A stretch of 64,000 nucleotides of DNA from Kitasatospora sp052076145 (GTDB lineage Bacteria; Actinomycetota; Actinomycetes; Streptomycetales; Streptomycetaceae): the NCBI RefSeq assembly GCF_052076145.1, contig NZ_CP197246.1:5270001-5334000 (forward strand). Reading direction: 5' to 3'. Every line of letters starts with the position of its first letter. Within the stretch, counting starts at the first letter, position 1. Both the position numbers and the translations under genes were made by a program. Of this stretch, positions 8,801 through 18,277 are shown piece after piece. The notes under the pieces are model-generated. The model did no database searches. It was not told the DNA's origin and was given only the letters and a program-made list of their open reading frames with translations.

Positions 8801-9943
8801 GTGGCCACGGACTACTACGCGGTACTCGGCGTCCGACGGGATGCGGGGCAGGACGAGATCAAGAAGGCGTTCCGGCGCCTTGCCCGTGAACTGCACCCGG
8901 ACGTCAACCCGGACCCGAAGACGCAGGAGCGGTTCAAGGAGATCAACGCCGCCTACGAGGTGCTCTCCGACCCGGGCAAGCGCCAGGTCTACGACCTCGG
9001 TGGCGACCCGTTGTCGCCGGGCGGCGGCGGTGGCGCGGGCGGCTTCGGCGCCGGTGCGGCGGGCTTCGGCTTCTCCGACATCATGGACGCCTTCTTCGGC
9101 GCGGCCTCCGGCCAGCGCGGGCCGCGCTCGCGCACCCGCCGCGGGCAGGACGCGATGATCCGACTGGAGATCACCCTGGAGGAGGCCGCGTTCGGCACCA
9201 CCAAGGAGCTCCAGGTCGACACCGCCGTGACCTGCACCACCTGCTCCGGTGAGGGTGCCGCCCCCGGCACCTCGGCGCAGACCTGTGACATGTGTCGCGG
9301 CAAGGGCGAGGTCTCCCAGGTCACCCGGTCGTTCCTCGGCAACGTGATGACCTCCCGGCCCTGCCCGCAGTGCCAGGGCTTCGGCACTGTCGTGCCGACC
9401 CCGTGCCCCGAGTGCGCCGGCGACGGCCGCGTCCGGGCCCGCCGCACGCTCACCGTCAAGATCCCCGCCGGTGTCGACAACGGCACCCGCATCCAGCTGG
9501 CCGGTGAGGGCGAGGTCGGCCCCGGCGGCGGCCCGCCCGGTGACCTCTACGTCGAGATCGCCGAGACCACCCACGCGACCTTCCAGCGGCGCGGCGACGA
9601 CCTGCACTGCACGGTCACCATCCCGATGACGGCCGCCTCGCTCGGCACCCAGGTGCCGCTGCAGACCCTGGACGGTCTGGAGGAGGTCGACATCCGCCCC
9701 GGCACGCAGTCCGGGCAGTCGATCCCGCTGCACGGCCGGGGCATCACGCATCTGCGCGGCGGCGGCCGAGGCGACCTGATAGTGCATGTCGAGGTGCAGA
9801 CGCCCACGAAGCTCGACCCGGAGCAGGAGGATCTGCTGCGGCGGCTCGCCATCCTGCGCGGCGAGGAGCGCCCCTCGGGCACCTTCGCCCCGGGCCAGCA
9901 GGGTCTGTTCTCCCGGCTGAAGGACGCCTTCAACGGGCGGTAG
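8801..9943 (+). CDS. dnaJ: DnaJ-type co-chaperone (DnaJ2)
   Basis: Hsp40 partner of DnaK. The 380-residue protein has the J domain at residues 1-66 with the HPD motif (ARELHPDVN), a Gly-rich linker, and a four-repeat zinc region (CTTCSGEG, CDMCRGKG, CPQCQGFG, CPECAGDG) at about 145-210. The C-terminal substrate-binding domain follows. I start at GTG 8801 with GGAG six bases before it; a TTG one codon upstream is also possible. It lies 73 bases after hrcA in the same CIRCE-led operon. Streptomycetes carry a second dnaJ beside dnaK; the link to hrcA marks this as the hrcA-associated copy. Confidence 0.95.
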   Translation: MATDYYAVLGVRRDAGQDEIKKAFRRLARELHPDVNPDPKTQERFKEINAAYEVLSDPGKRQVYDLGGDPLSPGGGGGAGGFGAGAAGFGFSDIMDAFFGAASGQRGPRSRTRRGQDAMIRLEITLEEAAFGTTKELQVDTAVTCTTCSGEGAAPGTSAQTCDMCRGKGEVSQVTRSFLGNVMTSRPCPQCQGFGTVVPTPCPECAGDGRVRARRTLTVKIPAGVDNGTRIQLAGEGEVGPGGGPPGDLYVEIAETTHATFQRRGDDLHCTVTIPMTAASLGTQVPLQTLDGLEEVDIRPGTQSGQSIPLHGRGITHLRGGGRGDLIVHVEVQTPTKLDPEQEDLLRRLAILRGEERPSGTFAPGQQGLFSRLKDAFNGR

Positions 9944-9960
9944 GTCTTCACGTTTTCTCC

Positions 9961-9995
9961 AGGGGCGCGGGGCTCGGACAGAGCCCCGCGCCCCT
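9961..9995. terminator. strong hairpin terminator after dnaJ
   Basis: A perfect 15-bp GC-rich stem (9961-9975 with 9981-9995) with a 5-base loop, 17 bases after the dnaJ stop. It lies before rsmE, so rsmE may be transcribed separately or by partial readthrough. Confidence 0.75.
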
Positions 9996-10030
9996 CGGGC
10001 TTCACCCACCACGTACCGGAGGTTCGCCGT

Positions 10031-10780
10031 ATGACCGCGCCCGTGTTCGTCGTCGAGACCGAGCGGCTGGCCGGGGCACTGCCCGGCGCCGTGGTGCGGC
10101 TCGACGGGGCGGAAGGGCGGCACGCCGCCGCCGTGAAGCGGCTGGAGCCCGGTGAGGCGGTCACCCTCGCGGACGGGCTCGGGCTCGGCGTCGACGGCAC
10201 CGTCGCCGCGGTGCTCGGCAAGGACGCGCTCGACGTGACGGTCGGGGAGGTCAGGCGGGAGGCCGAGCCGAGCCCCCGGATCGTGGTCGTCCAGGCACTG
10301 CCCAAGGGCGACCGGGGCGAGCTGGCCGTCGAGACGATGACCGAGGTCGGCGTCGACGTGGTGATCCCCTGGGCCGCCTCCCGCTGCATCACCCAGTGGA
10401 AGGGCGAGCGCGGCGCCAAGGCTCTCGCCAAGTGGCGGGCCACCGCCCGGGAGGCGGGCAAGCAGGCCCGCCGCCTGCGGTTCCCCGAGGTGCGGGAGCT
10501 GATGACGACCCGCCAGCTGGCCCCCCTGCTCTCCGCCGCCGCCCTGGCCGGAGTCCTGCACGAGGAGGGCGCGACCCCCCTCGCCACCGCCGACCTCCCG
10601 CCCACCGGAGACATCATCCTGATCGTCGGCCCCGAGGGCGGAGTCTCCCCCGACGAACTCGCCGCCTTCGCCGAAGCCGGCGCCCATCCCTACCGCCTCG
10701 GCCCGTCCGTCCTCCGAACCTCCACCGCAGGCGTCGCCGCAGGCGCCCTCCTGCTCGGCCGCACGGGCCGCTGGCAGTAG
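10031..10780 (+). CDS. rsmE: RsmE, 16S rRNA m3U1498 methyltransferase
   Basis: SPOUT-class methyltransferase that methylates N3 of U1498 in 16S rRNA. The 249-residue protein has an N-terminal PUA-like domain (RLDGAEGRHAAAVKRLEPGE) and the trefoil-knot SAM site in IILIVGPEGGVSPDEL and the C-terminal YRLGPSVLRTSTAGVAA. In most homologues the last motif reads RLGxRILRTETA, so this copy has small substitutions (SVLRTST). GGAGG lies eight bases before the ATG. It follows hrcA-dnaJ, a common arrangement, though a strong hairpin separates them. Confidence 0.93.
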   Translation: MTAPVFVVETERLAGALPGAVVRLDGAEGRHAAAVKRLEPGEAVTLADGLGLGVDGTVAAVLGKDALDVTVGEVRREAEPSPRIVVVQALPKGDRGELAVETMTEVGVDVVIPWAASRCITQWKGERGAKALAKWRATAREAGKQARRLRFPEVRELMTTRQLAPLLSAAALAGVLHEEGATPLATADLPPTGDIILIVGPEGGVSPDELAAFAEAGAHPYRLGPSVLRTSTAGVAAGALLLGRTGRWQ

Positions 10781-10873
10781 CGCGTACGTAACCGGCGCGC
10801 CCCTGGGTAGTGCATGGATGCCCTCTGAGTGAAACGTGCCGCGTTGCTGTGCGGTGCTGCATACAGTGGCGCA

Positions 10874-13800
10874 GTGAACGAACCGTGGAGCTCCGACCAG
10901 GGCGCGTACCTGCGCCACCCCCATGTGCACGGTGACCTCGTCACCTTCGTCGCCGAGGACGACCTCTGGCTCGCGCCGGTGGGCGGCGGGCGGGCCTGGC
11001 GGCTGACGGCCGATCAGGCTCCCGTCCGGCACCCGAGGTTCTCGCCGGACGGGCGGCACGTCGCCTGGACCTCGCTGCGGGACGGCCGCCCGGAGATCCA
11101 GCTGGCACCGGTCGACGGCGGGTCGTCGCGGCGGCTGACGTACTGGGGGAGCGGCACCACCGGCCTGCGCGGCTGGACTGCGGACGGGCGGCCGATCGCG
11201 GTCAGCTCGGCGGGGCACGCCAGCGGGCGGCACACCTGGGCGTACGCGCTGCCGCTGGACGGGGGCGAGCCGGAGCGGCTGCCGTACGGGCCGGTGAGCG
11301 GGCTGGCGTTGGAGCCGGGCGGGCCGCGTGCGCTGCTGCTCTCGGCCGCCGCGAGCGACCCGGCGCGGTGGAAGCGCTACCGGGGCGGCCAGGTCGGCAA
11401 GCTCTGGATCGGTGCGGAGCGCTTCGAGCGGCTGCACGGTGGCCTCGGCGGCAACATCGCCTCCCCGCTCTGGGTGGGCGGCCGGGTGGCCTTCCTCTCC
11501 GACCACGAGGGCGTGGGGCAGCTCTGGTCCAGCCTCCCGGACGGCACCGACCTGCGTCGGCACTCCGGCGGGGCGACGCCCGGTGAGGGCTTCTACGCCC
11601 GGGACGCCGCCACCGACGGCACCCGGGTGATCTGGCACAGCGCGGGCGAGATCTGGCTGCTCGACGACCTCGAAGGCGCGGAGCCGCGCCGGCTAGACGT
11701 CCGTCCGGCCGGGCCCCGGACGGGCCGCCGCCCGCACCCCGTCCCGGCCGCCGGGCACCTGGAGGAGGCCGCCCCGGACCGCACCGGGCGGGCCTCGGTC
11801 GCCCTGGTGCGCGGCACGGTGCACTGGCTGACGCACCGCGAGGGCCCCGCCAGGGTGCTGTCGGAGACGCCTGGCGTCCGGGCCCGGCTGGTCGCCGTCG
11901 TCCCCGGTGCGGACGGCGAGCAGGGCGCGCTCTGGGTCAGCGACGCCGAGGGCGACGACGCGATCGAGTACGCCCCGGCGGTGCTGGGCGCCGAGCGGCG
12001 CCGGCTCGCCGCCGGGCAGCTCGGCCGGGTGCAGGAGCTGGCCGTGTCGCCGGACGGCGCCCAGGTGGCCGTCGCCGCCCACGACGGCCGGGTGCTGCTG
12101 GTCACCCTCGCCGACGGCGCCGTGCACGAGCTGGCCCGCAGCGCCGACGGCGAGGTGCAGGGGCTGGCGTACTCGCCGGACTCCGGCTGGCTGGCCTGGT
12201 CGCAGCCCGCGCTCGGGCCCTGGAGCCTGCGCCAGATCATGCTGGCCGACCTGGCGGACCGTACGGTCGCCGAGGCCACCCCGGCGCGCTTCGTCGACTA
12301 CGCGCCCGCCTTCACGACGGACGGCAGGCACCTGGCCTTCCTCTCCGTCCGGCACTTCGACCCGGTCTACGACGCGCACGTCTTCGACCTCTCCTTCCCG
12401 ACCGGCTGCCGCCCGCACCTGATCACGCTGGCCGCCGACACCCCGTCACCGTTCGGCCCGCAGCGGGCCGGTCGGCCGGTCGGGGACGAGGACGACGAGC
12501 CGAAGAAGGACGCCAAGGACGCCAAGGACACCAAGGACGGCAAGAAGGACGACGGGGAGGACGAGGCCGCCGACGCGCCGCCCGTCACCCGGGTCGACCT
12601 GGAGGGCATCGCCGACCGGATCATCCCCTTCCCGGTCGAGGGCGGCCGGTTCGGCCACCTGGGGACGGCCAAGGACGGGGTGCTCTGGACGCGGCTGCCG
12701 CTGACCGGCGAGAGCGGCGACAACGCGGCCTCCCCGGAGGCCGAGCAGCCCCGGGCGACGCTGGAGCGCTTCGACCTGAAGAAGCTCCGCGCCGAGGAGC
12801 TGGTCTCCGAGCTGGACCACGCCTTCGTCAGCGGCGACGGCCAGCGGCTGGTGGTGCTCGACCAGGGCTCGCTGCGGGTGGTGCCCGCCGGGCACAAGGC
12901 CGGTGACGACGAGGAGCTCGACGTCGACCTGGCCCGGATCAGGGTGACGGTCGACCCGGCGGCCGAGTGGCGGCAGATGTTCGACGAGAACGGCCGCCTG
13001 ATGCGGGACAACTACTGGCGGGCCGACCTCGGCGGCTTCGACTGGGCGGGTGCGCTGGCCCGCTACCGGCCGCTGGTCGACCGGGTCGGCTCGCACGACG
13101 AGCTGTCCGACGTGCTCTGGGAGACCGTCGCCGAGCTCGGCACCTCGCACGCGTACGTGGTGCCGCCCGGCCGGGGCACCGACGCGGCGCGGCGGCAGGG
13201 CCTGCTCGGCGCCGACCTGGTCAGGGACGGCGAGGTCTGGCGGGTCGCCCGGGTGCTGCCCGGCGAGTCCTCCGACCCGCGGGCCCGCTCGCCGCTGGCC
13301 GCCCCCGGGGTGGCCGTCCGCGCCGGGGACGCGCTGCTCGCCGTCAACGGCCGCCCGGTGGACGCCGTCGCCGGGCCCGCCCCGCTGCTGGCCGGGACGG
13401 CGGGCCAGCCCGTCGAGCTGACCGTCGCCGCGCCCGGCGGCGACGAGCGCCACCCGGTGGTGGTGCCGCTGGCGAGCGAGGAGGCGCTGCGCTACCACGA
13501 CTGGGTCGCCGGCCGCCGGGCCGCCGTCCGGGAGCTGTCCGGCGGGCGGCTCGGGTACCTGCACGTGCCCGACATGGTCGGCACCGGTTGGGCGCAGCTG
13601 CACCGCGACCTGCGGGTCGAGATGGCCAAGGAGGGCGTGATCGTCGACCTCCGGGAGAACCAGGGCGGCCACACCTCGCAGCTGATCGTCGAGAAGCTCT
13701 CCCGGAAGATCATCGGCTGGGACCTGGGCCGCGACCTGGCCAACCCGGACCCGTACCCGCAGGACGCCCCGCGCGGCCCGGTGGTCGCGCTGGCCGACGA

Positions 13801-14134
13801 GCACTCCGGCTCGGACGGCGACATCGTCAACGCGGCGATCCAGGCCCTGGGCATCGGCCCGGTGGTCGGCACCCGGACGTGGGGCGGCGTGGTCGGCATC
13901 GACAGCAAGTACACGCTGGTCGACGGCACCCTGGTCACCCAGCCCAAGTACGCCTACTGGCTGGAGGGCTACGGCTGGGGCGTGGAGAACCACGGCGTCG
14001 ACCCGGACGTCGAGGTGGAGATCGCCCCGCACGACTGGGCGGCCGGCCACGACCCCCAACTCGCCGAGGGCGTCCGCATCGCGCTCGCCACCCTGGCCGA
14101 CCACCCGGCGAAGACGCCCCCGCCGCTGCCGTAG
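10874..14134 (+). CDS. tricorn-type S41 protease
   Basis: Large cytoplasmic serine protease of the tricorn family (1086 residues), thought to process peptides released by the proteasome or other proteases. Two beta-propeller regions fill residues 1-680 (WRLTADQAPVRHPRFSPDG-type repeats), then a tricorn C1 domain, a PDZ domain (about 800-870) and the S41 catalytic domain. The catalytic set is visible: S758-H759 in GTSHAYV, nucleophile S980 in HSGSDGD and E1038 in GVENHGVD. These keep almost the same spacing as in archaeal tricorn. A strongly charged Lys/Asp-rich segment interrupts the second propeller at about 536-566. I use the GTG at 10874; TACAGT seven bases upstream could be a -10 box of a leaderless message. 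Confidence 0.93.
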   Translation: MNEPWSSDQGAYLRHPHVHGDLVTFVAEDDLWLAPVGGGRAWRLTADQAPVRHPRFSPDGRHVAWTSLRDGRPEIQLAPVDGGSSRRLTYWGSGTTGLRGWTADGRPIAVSSAGHASGRHTWAYALPLDGGEPERLPYGPVSGLALEPGGPRALLLSAAASDPARWKRYRGGQVGKLWIGAERFERLHGGLGGNIASPLWVGGRVAFLSDHEGVGQLWSSLPDGTDLRRHSGGATPGEGFYARDAATDGTRVIWHSAGEIWLLDDLEGAEPRRLDVRPAGPRTGRRPHPVPAAGHLEEAAPDRTGRASVALVRGTVHWLTHREGPARVLSETPGVRARLVAVVPGADGEQGALWVSDAEGDDAIEYAPAVLGAERRRLAAGQLGRVQELAVSPDGAQVAVAAHDGRVLLVTLADGAVHELARSADGEVQGLAYSPDSGWLAWSQPALGPWSLRQIMLADLADRTVAEATPARFVDYAPAFTTDGRHLAFLSVRHFDPVYDAHVFDLSFPTGCRPHLITLAADTPSPFGPQRAGRPVGDEDDEPKKDAKDAKDTKDGKKDDGEDEAADAPPVTRVDLEGIADRIIPFPVEGGRFGHLGTAKDGVLWTRLPLTGESGDNAASPEAEQPRATLERFDLKKLRAEELVSELDHAFVSGDGQRLVVLDQGSLRVVPAGHKAGDDEELDVDLARIRVTVDPAAEWRQMFDENGRLMRDNYWRADLGGFDWAGALARYRPLVDRVGSHDELSDVLWETVAELGTSHAYVVPPGRGTDAARRQGLLGADLVRDGEVWRVARVLPGESSDPRARSPLAAPGVAVRAGDALLAVNGRPVDAVAGPAPLLAGTAGQPVELTVAAPGGDERHPVVVPLASEEALRYHDWVAGRRAAVRELSGGRLGYLHVPDMVGTGWAQLHRDLRVEMAKEGVIVDLRENQGGHTSQLIVEKLSRKIIGWDLGRDLANPDPYPQDAPRGPVVALADEHSGSDGDIVNAAIQALGIGPVVGTRTWGGVVGIDSKYTLVDGTLVTQPKYAYWLEGYGWGVENHGVDPDVEVEIAPHDWAAGHDPQLAEGVRIALATLADHPAKTPPPLP

Positions 14135-14288
14135 GAACTGCGCCGCACTTGCACTATCAAGGGGCGCGAGGAACTGCGCGCTGCAGGAGGCACAGGTCCG
14201 TCACTCCCGATTTCGCGCAGGTCCCCGCGCCTCTGGGGCTGGCCTGTTGCGTGCGCCCAAGTATGTGATCCCGGACTTCGGAGGCGGC

Positions 14289-15134
14289 ATGACCGTTCAT
14301 CACCTGGACTGCGCGAGCATGTGCCCGTTCGGCGGGCAGCTGCTGTTGGGCAGCGGGGGTCTGTTGACGGGCCGAATAGTCGGGCACTGTCTGCTGGTCG
14401 AGGGGCCGGCCGGGCTGACGCTGGTCGACACCGGCTTCGGCACGGCCGACGTGGCCGATCCGGCCCGGCTCGGCCGGGCGTTCACGGCGATGGTGCGGCC
14501 GAGGCTGAGCCTGCCGGGCACGGCGCTGCACCAGGTCCGGGCGCTCGGCCACGACCCCCGCGACGTCCGCGACATCGTGCTGACGCACCTCGACGCGGAC
14601 CACGCGGGCGGCCTCGGCGACTTCCCCGAGGCACGGGTGCACGTCCTCGCCGACGAGCTGCGGGCGGCCCGTTCGCCGCTGACCCGGGGCGAGCGGGACC
14701 GTTACCGCACGGTGCAGTGGCAGCACGGCCCGGCCTGGGTGGAGCACCGGACGGCCGGTGAGTCCTGGTACGGCTTCGCGGCCGTCCGGCTGCCGGTGGA
14801 GCCGGAGATCCTGCTCGTCCCGCTGCCCGGCCACACCCGGGGCCACAGCGCCGTCGCGGTCCGGGACGGCAGGGGCTGGCTGCTGCACTGCGGCGACGCG
14901 TACTTCTCGCACCGGGAGGCGGTGCCCGGCGGCCCGCGCGGCCCGCGCACCCTGGCGCTCTTCCAGCGGCTGCTCGCCACCGACAACGGCGTCCGGCTGC
15001 ACAACCAGGAGCGGCTGCGGGCCCTACGGCGCGAACACGACGGCGAGGTGCGGCTGTTCTGCGCCCACGACGCGCACGAGTACGACCTGTTGCGGGGGGT
15101 TCGAGCCGACCCCGGGGGACCGGTGGAGCGCTAG
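14289..15134 (+). CDS. metallo-beta-lactamase-fold hydrolase
   Basis: Metal-dependent hydrolase of the MBL superfamily (281 residues), substrate unknown. It shows LVDTGFG near residue 46, the metal motif THLDADHAGG, GHTRGHSAV as third-ligand region and LLHCGDAYF for the bridging aspartate. GGAGG lies four bases before the ATG at 14289, which is preferred over the upstream in-frame start. Layout and length resemble lactonase or N-acyl-homoserine-lactonase-like MBL proteins, but nothing here fixes the substrate. It lies between the tricorn-like protease and the HIT gene, about 40 bases before the latter, so it may be co-transcribed. Confidence 0.88.
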   Translation: MTVHHLDCASMCPFGGQLLLGSGGLLTGRIVGHCLLVEGPAGLTLVDTGFGTADVADPARLGRAFTAMVRPRLSLPGTALHQVRALGHDPRDVRDIVLTHLDADHAGGLGDFPEARVHVLADELRAARSPLTRGERDRYRTVQWQHGPAWVEHRTAGESWYGFAAVRLPVEPEILLVPLPGHTRGHSAVAVRDGRGWLLHCGDAYFSHREAVPGGPRGPRTLALFQRLLATDNGVRLHNQERLRALRREHDGEVRLFCAHDAHEYDLLRGVRADPGGPVER

Positions 15135-15177
15135 GCTTCGGCCGTACCTGACACGCACTCTGCTTGGGGAGACCGAG

Positions 15178-15531
15178 ATGGCCGGCGAGCCGCAGCCCGA
15201 CTGCCTGTTCTGCAAGATCGCGGCGGGTGAGATCCCGGCGACGGTGCTCCGCAAGACCGAGCGCACCCTCACCTTCCGCGACATCAACCCGCAGGCGCCG
15301 ACGCACCTCCTGGTCATCCCGCACGCCCACTACCCGAACGCCGCCGCGCTCGCCGCCGCCGAGCCCGAGATCGCCGGGGAGCTGCTGGCCGAGGCCGGCG
15401 CGGCCGCCGCCGAGGAAGGTCTCAGCGACTACCGGCTGATCTTCAACACCGGTGCGGGCGCGGGGCAGACGATCTTCCACGCCCATGTGCACGTGCTCGG
15501 CGGCCGGGCTCTGCACGAGCGCATGGTCTGA
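15178..15531 (+). CDS. HIT family nucleotide-binding hydrolase
   Basis: Small histidine-triad protein (117 residues) of the HinT type, which hydrolyses adenosine phosphoramidates or related adenylates. It begins with the typical CLFCKIAAGEIPA, followed by FRDINPQAPTHLLVIP, and ends with the triad IFHAHVHVLGGR. The ATG at 15178 follows GGGGAGA. It overlaps nothing but ends two bases before the next gene, so the two are translationally coupled. Confidence 0.94.
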   Translation: MAGEPQPDCLFCKIAAGEIPATVLRKTERTLTFRDINPQAPTHLLVIPHAHYPNAAALAAAEPEIAGELLAEAGAAAAEEGLSDYRLIFNTGAGAGQTIFHAHVHVLGGRALHERMV

Positions 15532-15533
15532 CC

Positions 15534-16460
15534 GTGTCCGTGCGCGAACTCGTCGTCCTCGGGACGGCCAGCCAGGTGCCCACCCGGCACCGCAACCACA
15601 ACGGGTACCTGCTTCGCTGGGACGGCGAGGGCCTGCTGTTCGACCCGGGCGAGGGCACCCAGCGGCAGATGCTGCACGCCGGTGTCTCGGCGACCTCGAT
15701 CACCCGGATCGGCGTCACGCACTTCCACGGCGACCACTGCCTGGGCCTGCCCGGCGTCGTCCAGCGGATCAACCTGGACCGCGTGCCGCACCCCGTCGAC
15801 GTCTACTACCCGGCGACCGGCGAGGTCTTCTACGAGCGGCTGGTGCACGCCTCGGCCTTCCACGACACGGCCGAGCTGCGCCCGCGCCCGGTCTTCGAGG
15901 CGGGCCCGCTGCCGGCCCCGGGGGCGCCGTTCGTGCTGGAGGCGGCCCGGCTCTCGCACCCGGTCGACTCCTTCGGCTACCGCCTGGTCGAGCCCGACGG
16001 CACCCGGCTGCTGCCCGAGCGGCTCGCCGCACTCGGCCTGCGCGGCCCCGACGTCGGGCGGCTCCAGCGCGACGGCGCGGTCGAGCTGGACGGCCGCACC
16101 GTCACCCTGGCCGAGGTGAGCGTCACCCGTCCCGGCCAGCGCTTCGGCTTCGTGATGGACACCCGGCTCTGCGACGGCGTGTACGAGCTGGCGGAGGGCG
16201 CCGACCTGCTGGTGATCGAGGCGACCTTCCTGGACGCCGACGCCCACCTCGCCGAGGAGCACGGCCACCTCACCGCCGCCCAGGCGGCCCGGGTCGCCAC
16301 CGAGGCGGGTGTCGGCACCCTCGTGCTCACCCACTTCTCGCAGCGCTACCCCGACCTCTCCGCCCACCGGGCGGAGGCCCGCGCCCACTTCGACGGCGAG
16401 CTGGTGATCGCCGAGGACCTCACCCGGGTGCCCGTCCCGCCCCGCAGACCCACCGGGTAG
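15534..16460 (+). CDS. ribonuclease Z-like MBL protein
   Basis: MBL-fold enzyme of the RNase Z/ElaC group (308 residues), which cleaves 3' trailers of tRNA precursors. Visible motifs are ELVVLGTASQVPT, LLFDPGEGTQRQM, the metal site THFHGDHCLGLPG, FGFVMDTRLCDG, and the C-terminal GHLTAAQAA and VLTHFSQRY, all as in RNase Z. The GTG start lies two bases after the HIT stop. Streptomycete tRNA genes often lack an encoded CCA (as both tRNA-Asn genes here do), so a 3'-trailer nuclease is needed. Catalysis on tRNA is inferred from family membership. Confidence 0.85.
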   Translation: MSVRELVVLGTASQVPTRHRNHNGYLLRWDGEGLLFDPGEGTQRQMLHAGVSATSITRIGVTHFHGDHCLGLPGVVQRINLDRVPHPVDVYYPATGEVFYERLVHASAFHDTAELRPRPVFEAGPLPAPGAPFVLEAARLSHPVDSFGYRLVEPDGTRLLPERLAALGLRGPDVGRLQRDGAVELDGRTVTLAEVSVTRPGQRFGFVMDTRLCDGVYELAEGADLLVIEATFLDADAHLAEEHGHLTAAQAARVATEAGVGTLVLTHFSQRYPDLSAHRAEARAHFDGELVIAEDLTRVPVPPRRPTG

Positions 16461-16649
16461 CACCCACCGGCCCGCAGGGTAAAACCACTCGCGCTCCGCG
16501 CCGAAGTGCCGCAGCATCGACAGGCCGCCACCCGCCGGTGGCCACCGCGCCGCCGCAACGATCATCCGTGCGGCGTACCCTGGTGACCCCGGACAGACCG
16601 AGCGGCACCCCGACGACGGATGGGATGAGGCAGGCCCCAGCGCCGACCC

Positions 16650-17756
16650 ATGACTGAGACATCGCAGACCCCCGCCAACGGACAGCCGCGCTCCGAGAGC
16701 CCGGCCAGTGCCCGGATCGTGATCCCCGAGAAGCACCCGATGGTCACCCTGCTCGGTGCCGGTGACTCCCTCCTGCGAGTGATCGAGCAGGGCTTCCCCG
16801 ACGCGGACATCCACGTCCGTGGCAACGAGGTGACGGCCACCGGCGGCCGCGCCGAGGTCGGCCTCGTCCAGCAGCTGTTCAACGAGATGATGCTGGTGCT
16901 GCGCACCGGCCAACCTCTGACGGAGGACGCCGTGGAGCGGTCCATCGCGATGCTAAGGAGCGCCGTCGACGACCCGGGTCACCCGGTCCCGTCCGAGGTC
17001 TTCACCGCGAACATCCTCTCCAACCGCGGCCGCACCATCCGCCCCAAGACGCTCAACCAGCAGCGGTACGTCGACGCGATCGACCGGCACACCGTCGTCT
17101 TCGGGCTCGGCCCGGCGGGCACCGGCAAGACCTACCTCGCGATGGCCAAGGCCGTCCAGGCCCTCCAGGCCAAGGAGGTCAACCGGATCATCCTGACCCG
17201 CCCGGCCGTCGAGGCCGGTGAGCGGCTCGGCTTCCTGCCCGGCACCCTGTTCGAGAAGATCGACCCGTACCTGCGCCCGCTCTACGACGCGCTGCACGAC
17301 ATGATGGACCCGGACTCCATCCCCCGGCTGATGGCCGCGGGCACCATCGAGGTCGCCCCGCTCGCCTACATGCGCGGCCGCACCCTCAACGACGCCTTCA
17401 TCATCCTGGACGAGGCGCAGAACACCTCGCCCGAGCAGATGAAGATGTTCCTCACCCGTCTCGGGTTCAACTCCCGGATGGTCGTCACCGGCGACACCAG
17501 CCAGATCGACCTCCCCGGCGGCACCCGTAGCGGCCTCAAGGTCGTCCAGGAGATCCTGGTGGACGTCCCCGACATCGCCTTCTCCGTGCTCGACAGCACC
17601 GACGTGGTGCGCCACAAGCTGGTCGGCCGCATCGTTGATGCGTACGAACGCTGGGACGTCCAGCAGGAGGCGGACGCGGCCACCACGCCGCCCCGCAAGC
17701 CCGTCCAGCGCAAGGGCGCCCGCACACCCCGCCAGTCCCATCGCACCGAAAGCTGA
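16650..17756 (+). CDS. phoH: PhoH family ATPase
   Basis: PhoH-like P-loop ATPase (368 residues), probably involved in RNA handling and ribosome maturation together with YbeY. An N-terminal domain (residues 20-100) precedes Walker A GLGPAGTGKTYLAM near 150, RIILTRPAVEAGERLGFLPG, and Walker B FIILDEAQNTSPEQMKMFLT. It ends with VTGDTSQIDLPGG and a basic Arg/Lys tail. It is followed 14 bases later by ybeY and then a CorC-type gene, the classic phoH-ybeY-corC order. Confidence 0.94.
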   Translation: MTETSQTPANGQPRSESPASARIVIPEKHPMVTLLGAGDSLLRVIEQGFPDADIHVRGNEVTATGGRAEVGLVQQLFNEMMLVLRTGQPLTEDAVERSIAMLRSAVDDPGHPVPSEVFTANILSNRGRTIRPKTLNQQRYVDAIDRHTVVFGLGPAGTGKTYLAMAKAVQALQAKEVNRIILTRPAVEAGERLGFLPGTLFEKIDPYLRPLYDALHDMMDPDSIPRLMAAGTIEVAPLAYMRGRTLNDAFIILDEAQNTSPEQMKMFLTRLGFNSRMVVTGDTSQIDLPGGTRSGLKVVQEILVDVPDIAFSVLDSTDVVRHKLVGRIVDAYERWDVQQEADAATTPPRKPVQRKGARTPRQSHRTES

Positions 17757-17770
17757 GTACCAAGCTCTCC

Positions 17771-18265
17771 ATGTCCATCGACATCGCCAACGAGTCCGGT
17801 TGGGACGCAGACGAGGATGCCATCCTCGACGTCGCCCGCTACGCCCTCGACAAGATGCGGATCCACCCGCAGTCCGAGCTGTCCGTCATCCTGGTCGACA
17901 GCGCGGCGATGGAGGAGCTGCACATCCAGTGGATGGACCTCCCCGGCCCGACCGACGTGATGTCGTTCCCGATGGACGAGCTGCGCCCCGGCAAGGAGGG
18001 CGAGGAGCTGCCGCAGGGCCTGCTCGGTGACATCGTGCTCTGCCCCGAGGTCGCCGAGAAGCAGGGCCTGGAGGCGGCGTCCAAGCACTCCATGGACGAG
18101 GAGCTCCAGCTGCTCACCGTGCACGGCGTGCTGCACGTCCTCGGGTACGACCACGAGGAGCCGGAGGAGGAGCGCGCCATGTTCGCCCTCCAGAAGCGCA
18201 TCCTGGACGACTGGCGCGCCGGTCGCGGGCTGTCGGGGCTCTCCCCGGCGCCGACCACCCACTGA
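17771..18265 (+). CDS. ybeY: YbeY, endoribonuclease for rRNA maturation
   Basis: Zinc-dependent single-strand endoribonuclease for 16S rRNA 3'-end processing and ribosome quality control. In the 164-residue protein the metal motif is HGVLHVLGYDH near residues 118-128 (H3xHx5H). Other family marks are TDVMSFPMDE and GDIVLCPEVA. It lies 14 bases after phoH, and the corC-type gene begins 12 bases after it. Confidence 0.96.
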   Translation: MSIDIANESGWDADEDAILDVARYALDKMRIHPQSELSVILVDSAAMEELHIQWMDLPGPTDVMSFPMDELRPGKEGEELPQGLLGDIVLCPEVAEKQGLEAASKHSMDEELQLLTVHGVLHVLGYDHEEPEEERAMFALQKRILDDWRAGRGLSGLSPAPTTH

Positions 18266-18277
18266 GGCCCGGCCCCT

